Assembly: GCA_002474405.1 (NCBI GenBank)
Contig: DLQW01000078.1
Span: 12,006 to 27,815 of the forward strand
DNA length: 15,810 nt
Direction: 5' to 3'
Origin: Christensenella sp. UBA7597
GTDB taxonomy: Bacteria; Bacillota; Clostridia; Christensenellales; Borkfalkiaceae
The first letter of the stretch is position 1; every line of letters begins with the position of its first letter. This document shows, in pieces, positions 6,880 through 14,774 of this stretch. Below the pieces are notes generated by a model, which had not been told where the DNA came from, ran no database searches, and worked only from the letters and a program-made list of their open reading frames with translations. The translations under genes and the position numbers were made by a program.

Positions 6880-6951
6880 CGGAAAACACAAAAGACAAAC
6901 ATAAAAAGAAGGGTAATTCAGGCAAGAGAAAACAAGAAAGAGGAAACGGCA

Positions 6952-7644
6952 ATGACTACGTTATGGGAAACACAAACGCTCGATGACTTACAGGCGGAAG
7001 AAGCGCGCAGACACAACGCGATGATCCGCGAGAGATACAGACTTTTACAGAACGCGGAAGAAGCGCAGCTTGAAAAGACGTTCGCGGAAGCGGAACAGCA
7101 GAAGCGCGCCGAGCAATTTACCGCGCCTGCGGCGCCCGTTGCGCCGGTTGCTCCCGCGACACCCGAAGTTCCCGCGGCGCCCGTTGCAAAAGCGCAGGAA
7201 AAAACGGTACCGCTCACCGCGCAGCAGAAAGATTTGTTTACGGCGGATACGTTCCGCAGAGTGGTTTCCGGCGCGGCGGAAGCGCAAGCCCCGGTTCAGG
7301 CGCCCGTGCAGGCGCCCGCGTTCCGTCCCGTATACGTTCCGGGCGAAGCGAAAGAACAGGTAAAAGCGGTTGAAAAGAGCGCGGAAAAAGCATTGGAAAG
7401 CTATTCGCTCACAAATGCGGCGAAAGCCGTGATTGCCGCGGTGGCGGCGTTCGTGGTGCTGCTGATTACTTTAATCGGCGTGAACACCCGCATCTTAAAC
7501 GCAAAGGGCGCCGAACTCACGATGCTTGAAGAGAAAAAAGCGGAGCTTGTTGAGCAGAGCAGAGAACTTGCAAACCGCATCGAAAACGCTACCAGCGAAG
7601 AAACCATCGCCGCATGGGCGCAAGCCAACGGCTGGACGAAATAA
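6952..7644 (+). CDS. ftsL: FtsL-like septum formation initiator protein
   Basis: Assigned by position (between rsmH and ftsI) and topology rather than strong sequence identity. The 230-residue protein has one membrane helix at about 156-176, an extracytoplasmic leucine-zipper-like coiled coil at about 180-212 and a C-terminal SEETIAAWAQANGW segment that resembles the end of FtsL/FtsB (DivIC) proteins. The long cytoplasmic part, about 155 residues, is unusual: FtsL is normally 90-130 residues in all. It holds a charged helical stretch (10-55) and two Ala/Pro-rich tracts (about 57-80 and 111-124). FtsL helps activate the septal synthase FtsWI, both partners being encoded downstream. The ATG follows AGAGGAAA. 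It could alternatively be a DivIC-type protein. Confidence 0.7.
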   Translation: MTTLWETQTLDDLQAEEARRHNAMIRERYRLLQNAEEAQLEKTFAEAEQQKRAEQFTAPAAPVAPVAPATPEVPAAPVAKAQEKTVPLTAQQKDLFTADTFRRVVSGAAEAQAPVQAPVQAPAFRPVYVPGEAKEQVKAVEKSAEKALESYSLTNAAKAVIAAVAAFVVLLITLIGVNTRILNAKGAELTMLEEKKAELVEQSRELANRIENATSEETIAAWAQANGWTK

Positions 7645-7691
7645 AGGAAATCCGATACAAAATTAAATAAGGAGAAGCGGTTATCAAAAGT

Positions 7692-9434
7692 TTGAAAAAC
7701 GATTATTCGGTATCCGTTTTACGAAAGAGGTTATTTGCCGTATGCGCGGCGATAACCTTTCTTTTTTGCATTTTATGCGCCCGTTTTTTTTATGTGCAGG
7801 TAGCGTGGAGCGGAGAGCTTGCGGGGCGCGCGATCGATCAGTGGACGCGCGAAATTCCCGTGATTGCCGAACGCGGAGCGATTACGGACAGAAACGGAGA
7901 ACTTCTGGCGGGCAATGCCACGAAGTTTTCCGTATTCGCGCGTTCGAACGCCGTTACCAACGCCGAAGATACGGCGCAAAAGCTTTCCGCCGCGTTGAAT
8001 ATTCCTTACGAAACGGTGTTGAAAAAACTTACGGGCAAGCGGGCTTCGGAAGTTACCATGGCGAAAAAGACGGATAAACAAGCCGTCGAAAAACTGGCTG
8101 AACTGTCTTTAAACGGCGTTTATTTTTCGCGCGATAACGACAGAACGTACCCGAAAAGCGATTTTTTGTCGCAGGTCATCGGTTTTACCTCGTCCGATAA
8201 TACGGGCGCGGCAGGCATAGAAAAATACTACGATTCGTATCTTCGCGGAAAAGACGGCGAAATTTTATACGAAACCGACCTTGTCGGGCTTCGCCTGAAC
8301 GGCGCCGCCGCGGCGTATAAACCCGCCGAAAACGGCTATAATCTTCGCCTTACCGTCGACGTCGGCATCCAGACGGCTGCGGAAACGGCGCTCAGGCGCG
8401 TCGCGCAGCAATATTCTCCGAAAAGCGCGGAATGTATCGTGCTCGATCCCGATACGTTTGAAATTCTCGCCATGGCGTGCACGCCGTCGTACGATCTGAA
8501 CAACGTTCCGCGGGACGATATTCCGCTGTTGAACACGCTTTCCAGAAATCGTATCGTCTGCGATATTTACGAGCCCGGTTCCACGTTCAAAGTCATCACT
8601 GCGGCGGCGAATCTCGAAGAATGGAAAAAGGGGAACAAAGCCGCTTTTTCGCCGACGCACGTGTTTTCCAGCTCGCGTACGCGTACGGTGGACGGCACTA
8701 CGGTGAAATGCTGGAGCAATCACGCCAACGGAAAACACTCCTGCCAGACGCTTGCCGACGCGCTGAACAACAGCTGCAATCCGTGCTTTACGGATATGGC
8801 GCTTGCTTTGGGCAAGGAAACGTTTTACGATTATCTCGGCGCGTTCGGCTTCGGAAAAACAACGGGGCTGGATTTCGGCGGAGAGGCTTCGGGAATGCTT
8901 CTTTCCGAAACGGCGGTAAGAAATTGTGATCTCGCGCGTATCGGTTTCGGGCAGACGGTAGCGGTATCGGGCATACAGCTGGCGTGCGCGGTGGCTTCGT
9001 GCGTGAACGGCGGCTATTATTACGAACCGCGGCTGGTAAAAGAAATTTACGCGAACGACGGTTACGTTCTGCAAAGCAATACGCCGAAATTGAAAAGCCG
9101 CACCGTCAGCGAAGAAACCAGCCGCCTGCTTGCGGGCATGCTGGAAGGCGTGGTGGAAAAGGGCAGCGGCAAAAAAACATATATCGAAGGCTATCGCGTG
9201 GGCGGAAAAACGGGCACGGCACAAAAATACGAGGACGGACACATCGCCGCGGGAAAATACGTTTCGTCGTTCGTGGGATTTTTCCCCGCAAACGCGCCGA
9301 AATATCTTGCACTTGTCATCATCGACGAGCCGCAGGGCGCGTATTACGGCAGCGTCGTTGCTGCGCCGTGCGCGAAAGAAATTTTTTCTTCGATTATCGA
9401 ACTGAAAAACATTCCGCCCGAAAACATACCTTAA
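7692..9434 (+). CDS. ftsI: Septal penicillin-binding protein (class B transpeptidase, FtsI/PBP2B type)
   Basis: Crosslinks septal peptidoglycan. The 580-residue frame has a short basic N-terminus, one membrane anchor (about 14-36), a dimerisation domain opening with ERGAITDRNGELLAGN (60-75), and the transpeptidase domain with active-site Ser297 and Lys300 (EPGSTFK), SCN at 361-363 and KTGT at 506-509. There is no C-terminal PASTA repeat, unlike typical SpoVD or PBP2B. The start is uncertain: the frame's first standard codon is TTG at 7692, but the strong AAGGAG site (7669-7674) is 17 bases from it and only 8 bases from an in-frame ATC at 7683, which would add three residues. No other start precedes the anchor. 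It is followed by murE after 66 bases with no terminator. Confidence 0.93.
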   Translation: MKNDYSVSVLRKRLFAVCAAITFLFCILCARFFYVQVAWSGELAGRAIDQWTREIPVIAERGAITDRNGELLAGNATKFSVFARSNAVTNAEDTAQKLSAALNIPYETVLKKLTGKRASEVTMAKKTDKQAVEKLAELSLNGVYFSRDNDRTYPKSDFLSQVIGFTSSDNTGAAGIEKYYDSYLRGKDGEILYETDLVGLRLNGAAAAYKPAENGYNLRLTVDVGIQTAAETALRRVAQQYSPKSAECIVLDPDTFEILAMACTPSYDLNNVPRDDIPLLNTLSRNRIVCDIYEPGSTFKVITAAANLEEWKKGNKAAFSPTHVFSSSRTRTVDGTTVKCWSNHANGKHSCQTLADALNNSCNPCFTDMALALGKETFYDYLGAFGFGKTTGLDFGGEASGMLLSETAVRNCDLARIGFGQTVAVSGIQLACAVASCVNGGYYYEPRLVKEIYANDGYVLQSNTPKLKSRTVSEETSRLLAGMLEGVVEKGSGKKTYIEGYRVGGKTGTAQKYEDGHIAAGKYVSSFVGFFPANAPKYLALVIIDEPQGAYYGSVVAAPCAKEIFSSIIELKNIPPENIP

Positions 9435-9500
9435 ACGCGGGCGGAATAGAATAGTATTGCGCGGAAAACAACGCGAAAAACATCGGCGGAGGGAATTTCG

Positions 9501-11090
9501 ATGCGGCTGTCGGAACTGATTGAAAGCATAAACGGCGTACCCGTGTACGCGGCAAAACGCAGAAGCAGCGAAAAAAAAGCGGCGGAAACGGAAATTACGG
9601 GCATTTCGGACGACAGTCGTTTTATAAGAAGCGGAGAAGCGTTTTTCGCTCTCGGCGGCGGCAGAGCGGACGGGCGCGATTTTGCGGCGGAAGCCGCGCA
9701 AAAGGGCGCCGCGGCAATCGTTGCCGAAACGCCTGTGGATCTTTCGGGTACGGAAAATCCGCCGCCGCAGATTCTCGTGAAAGACGCAAGGGAAGCCATC
9801 GCGCTCGCCGCGTGCGCGTTTTACGGAAATCCCGCAAAAAAAATGCGCGTGGCGGGGGTAACGGGTACCAACGGCAAAACCACCGTTACATATCTTCTCG
9901 CTTCCGTTTTCGAAGCGGCGGGCGAAAAAACAGGCATTATCGGCACCACGGGTATTTTCTACGGCGGAACGAAAATCGCCCCGGAACTCACCACGCCCGA
10001 CCCCGTATTCCTGCAGAAAACGCTTGCGGATATGGCAAAGCAGGGCGTTACGTTTGTCGCCATGGAAGTTTCCGCGCATGCCGTCTGGTATAAAAAAACG
10101 GCGGGGATTCCGTTTGCCGCGAAAATTTTTACGAATTTCTCGCAGGATCATCTGGATTTTTTCGGCAATATGCAAACCTACCGCAAAACAAAGGAGCGTT
10201 TTTTCTTCCCGGAAACGGGCAAAGCGGAGGGCGAAACGGCGGACGGCGCGGAAGAAAATAAAAAAGACGACGCTTCCTTCGGAAAAACAAACGGCGGGAT
10301 TTTCGTTGTCGGCACCGATGACGAAACGGGCAAAAAAATCGCGGACGAAGCGAAAAAACGCCGGATAAAAACGCTTACGTACGGGCTGGAAAATCCGTCG
10401 GACGTTTTTGCCGTCATCACCGACGAAAGCGTTTCGGGCAGCAAATTTTTGCTGAATTTATCCGACGAATTGTGCCGCGTTACGCTGCGACTTGCGGGGC
10501 GGCACAACCTATATAACGCGCTTGCCGCCGCCGGATGCGCTTTCGCGCTCGGCGCGCCGCTGAAAGCCGTTGCCGAAGGCTTGAAAAACGCGGTTCTTCC
10601 CAAGGGCAGGCTGCAACGGGTGCGCGGGGTGAACGGCGCGGAAATTTTCGTGGATTTCGCGCACACGCCGGACGGACTGGAAAAATCGCTGGAAGCGTTG
10701 AAACCGCTTTGTAAAGGAAAGCTGTATTGTTTGTTCGGCTGCGGCGGAAACCGCGATCGCGGCAAGCGTGCGCAGATGGGCGCCGTCGCGGCGAAAAAGG
10801 CGGATTTTTCATATCTTACGTCCGATAATCCGCGTTACGAAGATCCGTCCGATATCATCAGGGAAATCGAAACGGGTTACAGGCGCTTTTCCGAAAATTA
10901 CGCCGTTTTAACAGACAGAAAGAAAGCGATTTTTTATGCCGTGAAATTCCTGAAAAAGGGGGATATTCTGCTGATTGCGGGAAAGGGCGGCGAAGAAACG
11001 CAGGAAATCATGGGAATCAGATACGAATACGACGACGTAAAGACGGCGGAAGAGGCTGTCGAAGCGCGAAAACGCGGCGAAACGGATTGA
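9501..11090 (+). CDS. murE: UDP-MurNAc-tripeptide synthetase, meso-diaminopimelate type
   Basis: Adds the third stem-peptide residue to UDP-MurNAc-L-Ala-D-Glu. The 529-residue protein has the ATP loop GVTGTNGKTT (119-128), TTPDP (164-168), the EVSAHAV motif (189-195), SQDHLDFFG (214-222) followed by the probable carbamylated Lys231, GRHNLYNALAA (333-343), GRLQRV (369-374) and LFGCGGNRDRGKR (411-423). DNPR at 442-445 is the signature that selects meso-diaminopimelate, not lysine, so a DAP-type cell wall is predicted. A charged insert of about 25 residues at 238-262 (many Glu, Lys, Asp) lies where homologues have a short loop, and the protein exceeds the usual 480-500. The ATG is preceded by GGAGGG. 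The N-terminal UDP-binding domain is complete. Confidence 0.96.
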   Translation: MRLSELIESINGVPVYAAKRRSSEKKAAETEITGISDDSRFIRSGEAFFALGGGRADGRDFAAEAAQKGAAAIVAETPVDLSGTENPPPQILVKDAREAIALAACAFYGNPAKKMRVAGVTGTNGKTTVTYLLASVFEAAGEKTGIIGTTGIFYGGTKIAPELTTPDPVFLQKTLADMAKQGVTFVAMEVSAHAVWYKKTAGIPFAAKIFTNFSQDHLDFFGNMQTYRKTKERFFFPETGKAEGETADGAEENKKDDASFGKTNGGIFVVGTDDETGKKIADEAKKRRIKTLTYGLENPSDVFAVITDESVSGSKFLLNLSDELCRVTLRLAGRHNLYNALAAAGCAFALGAPLKAVAEGLKNAVLPKGRLQRVRGVNGAEIFVDFAHTPDGLEKSLEALKPLCKGKLYCLFGCGGNRDRGKRAQMGAVAAKKADFSYLTSDNPRYEDPSDIIREIETGYRRFSENYAVLTDRKKAIFYAVKFLKKGDILLIAGKGGEETQEIMGIRYEYDDVKTAEEAVEARKRGETD

Positions 11091-11163
11091 AAACGAATAT
11101 TTGCGCCGGGAAGCGTACAAATTACGATAGAAGAAAAATCTTTCGGAAAAACGGATAATTACA

Positions 11164-12138
11164 ATGAAAACGTACCTGATTGCTTCGCTTACGGCTTTTT
11201 TTCTGTCGGCGGCGTTTACAAAATTGCTCCTTCCGGTGCTCAGAAAACTGAAAGCGGGGCAGAATATTCTCTGCTATGTAAAAGAACATGCGAAAAAGGC
11301 AGGCACGCCCACCATGGGCGGCTTGTCGTTTATAGCCGCCGCGTTCGTCGCGGCGTGTCTGTTTGTCGGCGAACCGGACGGCACGTTTATCGTAACGCTC
11401 TGCCTTGCGCTCGCCTATGCCGCGGTTGGCTTTCTTGACGATTACCTGAAAATCAGGCGCAAAGATAATCTCGGTTTGAAACCGTATCAGAAAATTATAT
11501 TTCAGGGCGCGGCGGCGATTCTCGCCGGCATTTACTGCTACCGTTCCGGGACGGTCGTCTGCCGCCTTCCGTTCTGCGGAAAAAGCGTGAATTTCCGCGG
11601 CTTTATCGTTCCGTTCGCGGCGTTCGTTTTCGTCGCGCTCGTCAACGCCGTCAATTTAACCGACGGATTGGACGGGCTGGCGGGCGGATCGTCCGCGGCG
11701 TATTTCCTCTCGTTCGGCGTGCTGATTACGCTGCAGAACGCGGCTGCGGAAAAGGCGGACGCGGAAAATCCGCTTGCGCTGATTTGTTTCGTCCTTGCCG
11801 CTTCGCTTTGCGGTTTTCTTCTGTTCAACGTATTTCCCGCTTCGGTGTTCATGGGCGATACGGGCTCGTTGTCTCTGGGCGGGTTTGCCGCCTGCGTCGC
11901 GGTGTTTTCGGGCAACGCTTTCTATGCTCCCGTCATAGGAATAATGTTTGTGGTTTCGGTTATAACCGTCATTGCGCAGGTCATATATTATAAAGCGACG
12001 AAAGGAAAACGCATTTTTCTGATGGCGCCCGTACATCATCATTTTCAGAAAAAAGGATATTCGGAATGCAAAATTTCGTTCGCCTATGCCGTCATCACGG
12101 CAGCGGCGGGTTTGCTTTGTATCCTTTTTGCCTTATAA
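11164..12138 (+). CDS. mraY: Phospho-N-acetylmuramoyl-pentapeptide-transferase
   Basis: Transfers phospho-MurNAc-pentapeptide to undecaprenyl phosphate, forming lipid I in the cytoplasmic membrane. The 324-residue polytopic protein shows GTPTMGG (47-53), the catalytic LDDYLKI aspartates 92 and 93, NAVNLTDGLDGLAGG (161-175) with Asp167, MGDTGSLSLGG (230-240) and the histidine motif APVHHHFQKKG (288-298). Length and motifs are those of a normal MraY. It follows murE by 73 bases; murF, often between them, is absent. The ATG at 11164 has no strong ribosome binding site (only CGGA about 10 bases upstream), but the homology starts there. Confidence 0.97.
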   Translation: MKTYLIASLTAFFLSAAFTKLLLPVLRKLKAGQNILCYVKEHAKKAGTPTMGGLSFIAAAFVAACLFVGEPDGTFIVTLCLALAYAAVGFLDDYLKIRRKDNLGLKPYQKIIFQGAAAILAGIYCYRSGTVVCRLPFCGKSVNFRGFIVPFAAFVFVALVNAVNLTDGLDGLAGGSSAAYFLSFGVLITLQNAAAEKADAENPLALICFVLAASLCGFLLFNVFPASVFMGDTGSLSLGGFAACVAVFSGNAFYAPVIGIMFVVSVITVIAQVIYYKATKGKRIFLMAPVHHHFQKKGYSECKISFAYAVITAAAGLLCILFAL

Positions 12139-12183
12139 AACGGGCGTTCGCCGCAAATATCCCACGGCGGAGGTGTTAAAAAA

Positions 12184-13626
12184 ATGTATCCCGCAAATCA
12201 AAGTTTTCTCGTGCTCGGTCTTTCACGATCCGGCGTCGCGGCGGCGGAGTTTCTGCTTTCCGAAGGCGCGGAAACGTACGTGTTCGACGACGTGCGCGGC
12301 GGCGCGGTGGAAAAAGCCGTGCAATCGCTTACGGAAAAGGGCGCGAAAACGGTAAACGAAAACCGGCTTCCCGAACTGATAAACCGTTGCCACGCGCTGG
12401 TGCTCAGTCCGGGCATTCCCGTGGATCACCCTCTCGCCGTGGCGTTCAAACGCGCGGGAAAAGCGGTAATCGGCGAAACGGAACTCGCCGCGCGGTATCT
12501 GAAATGCTGCGTGCTTGCCGTAACGGGCACCAACGGAAAAACCACCGCTGTAAGCATGCTTACGGAAATGCTTACGGCGGGCGGCGTAAAAGCCAAAGCT
12601 TGCGGCAATATCGGCGTACCGATGCTTTCCTGCCGTAATCTTGCGGAACGCGACGTCGCCGTGGCGGAAATCTCTTCGTTTCAGCTGGAAACTCTCTCGT
12701 CGATCAAGCCGCATATCGCGGCGGTTTTAAATATATCCGAAGATCATTTAAACCGCCATTACAACATGGAAAATTACGTCTATCTGAAAAGCCGCCTTCT
12801 GAAAAATCAGCAGGAAACGGAATACGCGGTACTCAATTACGACGATTCCGTCGTGCGCGGTTTTGCCGAAAAAACGCGCGCGAAGGTCGTATGGTTTTCC
12901 CGCAAAGAACGGGTGGACGGCGCATACATAGAAAACGGCAGCCTTTGCTTCCGCGGTGAGGAAATCGTAAAAATCGAAGAACTCGCGCTGCGGGAAGCGC
13001 ACAATATCGAAAACGCGCTGGCGGCGCTCGCCTGTGCGAAACTGATGAAAACAGACAACGAAGCCGTTGCAAAAGCGTTGAAAACGTTCAAAGGCGCGCC
13101 GCACAGAATCGAAACGGCGGGCATGGTGGACGGCGTAACGTATATCGACGATTCGAAAGGCACGAACGTCGATTCCACGGTGCATGCGGCGCAGTGCATG
13201 AAAAACGAAACGGTGCTTCTTCTCGGCGGAAAAGATAAGGGGTACGATTACGCGCCGCTGTTCGGGGCACTTAAGCAGACGAAAGTCGTCAGGTGCGTGA
13301 TTTACGGCGAAAATGCGTTTAAAATTCTTGAAAGCGCGGCGAAAGCCGGCTATAAAAACGTTACACTCACGGAAAAATTCGATTATGCCGTGAAAATCGC
13401 AAGGCTGCTGGCTGCGCGCGGGCAAACGGTGCTGTTAAGCCCCGCAAGCGCCAGCTTCGACGAATTCCAGAGTTATGAAGAAAGAGGTGATCGGTTTGTT
13501 TCCGTTGTCAGGGCATGGCAGGAAGAAGAGCGCGTCCGCGCAGAGGAAGAACGGCTTCGTGTCGGAGCCGCGGAAGATTTCGCCGACGATGCGCGTAACG
13601 AAGGAGAAAACGAGGAATCGGAGTGA
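12184..13626 (+). CDS. murD: UDP-MurNAc-L-alanine:D-glutamate ligase
   Basis: Adds D-glutamate, the product of MurI, to UDP-MurNAc-L-Ala. The 480-residue protein has VTGTNGKTT (113-121) as ATP loop, EISSFQLE (162-169), NISEDHLNRH (183-192) with nearby Lys202, APHRIE (305-310), DDSKGTNVDST (322-332), LLGGKDKG (346-353) and SPASASFDEFQSYEERGDRF (419-438). Homologues end shortly after this last motif; here about 35 extra residues rich in Glu, Arg and Ala follow. The last part of the tail overlaps the likely start of ftsW in another frame. GGAGGTG lies about 8 bases before the ATG. Confidence 0.96.
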   Translation: MYPANQSFLVLGLSRSGVAAAEFLLSEGAETYVFDDVRGGAVEKAVQSLTEKGAKTVNENRLPELINRCHALVLSPGIPVDHPLAVAFKRAGKAVIGETELAARYLKCCVLAVTGTNGKTTAVSMLTEMLTAGGVKAKACGNIGVPMLSCRNLAERDVAVAEISSFQLETLSSIKPHIAAVLNISEDHLNRHYNMENYVYLKSRLLKNQQETEYAVLNYDDSVVRGFAEKTRAKVVWFSRKERVDGAYIENGSLCFRGEEIVKIEELALREAHNIENALAALACAKLMKTDNEAVAKALKTFKGAPHRIETAGMVDGVTYIDDSKGTNVDSTVHAAQCMKNETVLLLGGKDKGYDYAPLFGALKQTKVVRCVIYGENAFKILESAAKAGYKNVTLTEKFDYAVKIARLLAARGQTVLLSPASASFDEFQSYEERGDRFVSVVRAWQEEERVRAEEERLRVGAAEDFADDARNEGENEESE

Positions 13627-14755
13627 GAAAAACGTATACCGCAAAAAAAATACGGGGGACGTTCCGCTTCTGATTGCGGTGTTGCTGCTTTCCGCGTTCG
13701 GCGTTTTGTGCGTGTATTCGGCAAGTTATTACGCGGCGGAAAAACAGTACGGCGATAAATTTTTCTTCGCGAAAAAACAGCTGATCGGTTTTATCGCGGG
13801 TTCGCTCGCGCTGTTTTTCGCCACGCTGTTCGATTATCGTAAACTGAAAAAAAAGTCGTTCCGCTATGTGTTTTACGGGGTGTCCGCGCTGCTTCTCGCG
13901 CTTGTGTTCGTGCCCGGCGTAGGCAGAAGCAATTACGGCGCCACCCGCTGGATCGGCGCGGGAAGTTTTACTCTGCAGCCGTCGGAAATCGCCAAATTTT
14001 CTCTCGTGGCGTTCATAGCGGGGTACGCGGCGGACGATATGGGAAGAATCGGCACGTTCAAGGGCATGCTGCCCGTGCTTGCCGCGGGCGGAGGCTTTTG
14101 CGCGCTGATTATTTTCGAACCGAATATGTCGGTTACCGTGGTCGTCGCCGCCGTTACGTTCGGCATGCTGTTTTTAAGCGGCGCAAAACTGAAATACTTT
14201 CTGATGCTCGCGCTGCCCGCGCTTCTCGCCGTGCCGCTTCTGATTCTTGCCGAACCGTACAGACTTCTGCGCCTTAGCGCGTTTCTGGATCCGTGGTCGT
14301 CGCCGAAAGAAGAGGGGTATCAGCTGATACAGTCGCTGTATGCGCTCGGCAACGGCGGCTGGTTCGGCACGGGGCTGTTCAAATCCCGTCAGAAATACCG
14401 TTTTCTGCCGTTTGCGGAAAGCGATTTTATTCTTGCCGTCATCGGCGAGGAATTCGGCTTCGTCGGAATCGTCGTTTTATTTTCCGTCTTTGCCTTTATC
14501 ATTTTCCGCGGAATTAAAATCGCCGCGGAGGCGCCCGATTTCTTTTCGTTTCTGCTTGCCGCGGGCATCACGCTCACCTACGGGCTGCAAACGCTTGTCA
14601 ACGCGCTCGTCGTAAGCGGCAGCATTCCGCCCACGGGCATTCCGTTGCCGCTGTTGAGTTCCGGCAACACGGCGCTCATCGTTTCCATGGCGTCGTTCGG
14701 GGTTCTGTACAACATATCGCGTAGCAACAAAAAAGCCGCCGTTTTCATACAATGA
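13589..14755 (+). CDS. ftsW: Septal peptidoglycan glycosyltransferase FtsW (SEDS family)
   Basis: Polymerises lipid II at the septum together with FtsI. From the ATG at 13589 it has 388 residues and about ten membrane helices. SEDS motifs are GATRWIGAGSFTLQPSE (117-133), FLDPW (232-236), GYQLIQSLYALGNGGWFGTG (243-262), the loop aspartate 279 in AESDFILAVIGEE, and PPTGIPLPLLSSGNT (347-361). The N-terminus is uncertain. The frame is open back to 13475, but that would place 152 bases inside conserved murD; 13589 overlaps murD by 38 bases and has only a weak GGAAGA site. A GTG at 13623 overlaps the murD stop as GTGA and has AGGA 6 bases upstream, but it enters this frame only after a -1 shift on the A8 run at 13643-13650. 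FtsW versus RodA/SpoVE is decided by its position in the cluster. Confidence 0.92.
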   Translation: MRVTKEKTRNRSEKNVYRKKNTGDVPLLIAVLLLSAFGVLCVYSASYYAAEKQYGDKFFFAKKQLIGFIAGSLALFFATLFDYRKLKKKSFRYVFYGVSALLLALVFVPGVGRSNYGATRWIGAGSFTLQPSEIAKFSLVAFIAGYAADDMGRIGTFKGMLPVLAAGGGFCALIIFEPNMSVTVVVAAVTFGMLFLSGAKLKYFLMLALPALLAVPLLILAEPYRLLRLSAFLDPWSSPKEEGYQLIQSLYALGNGGWFGTGLFKSRQKYRFLPFAESDFILAVIGEEFGFVGIVVLFSVFAFIIFRGIKIAAEAPDFFSFLLAAGITLTYGLQTLVNALVVSGSIPPTGIPLPLLSSGNTALIVSMASFGVLYNISRSNKKAAVFIQ

Positions 14756-14774
14756 AACATAGGAGCTTTTTCTT

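Noticed and set aside
6055..6891. 278-codon antisense frame opposite rsmH
   Set aside because: Shadow of rsmH with the same compositional signature and no supporting start or motif.
8265..10175. 636-codon minus-strand open frame opposite ftsI and murE
   Set aside because: Long antisense frames are expected here from GC-rich codon use. The translation is Arg/Phe-rich without recognisable motifs, and both sense genes are complete and conserved.
12140..12155. Short inverted repeat GGCG-TT-CGCC after mraY
   Set aside because: A two-base loop cannot form a stable hairpin and there is no T run, so it is not a terminator.
13475..13588. Upstream extension of ftsW to the ATG at 13475 or the TTG at 13496
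   Set aside because: The AGAGGTG before 13496 is part of the codons for the conserved MurD motif YEERGDR, so it is probably coincidental. The extension would overlap murD by more than 130 bases and adds basic residues not seen in SEDS proteins.
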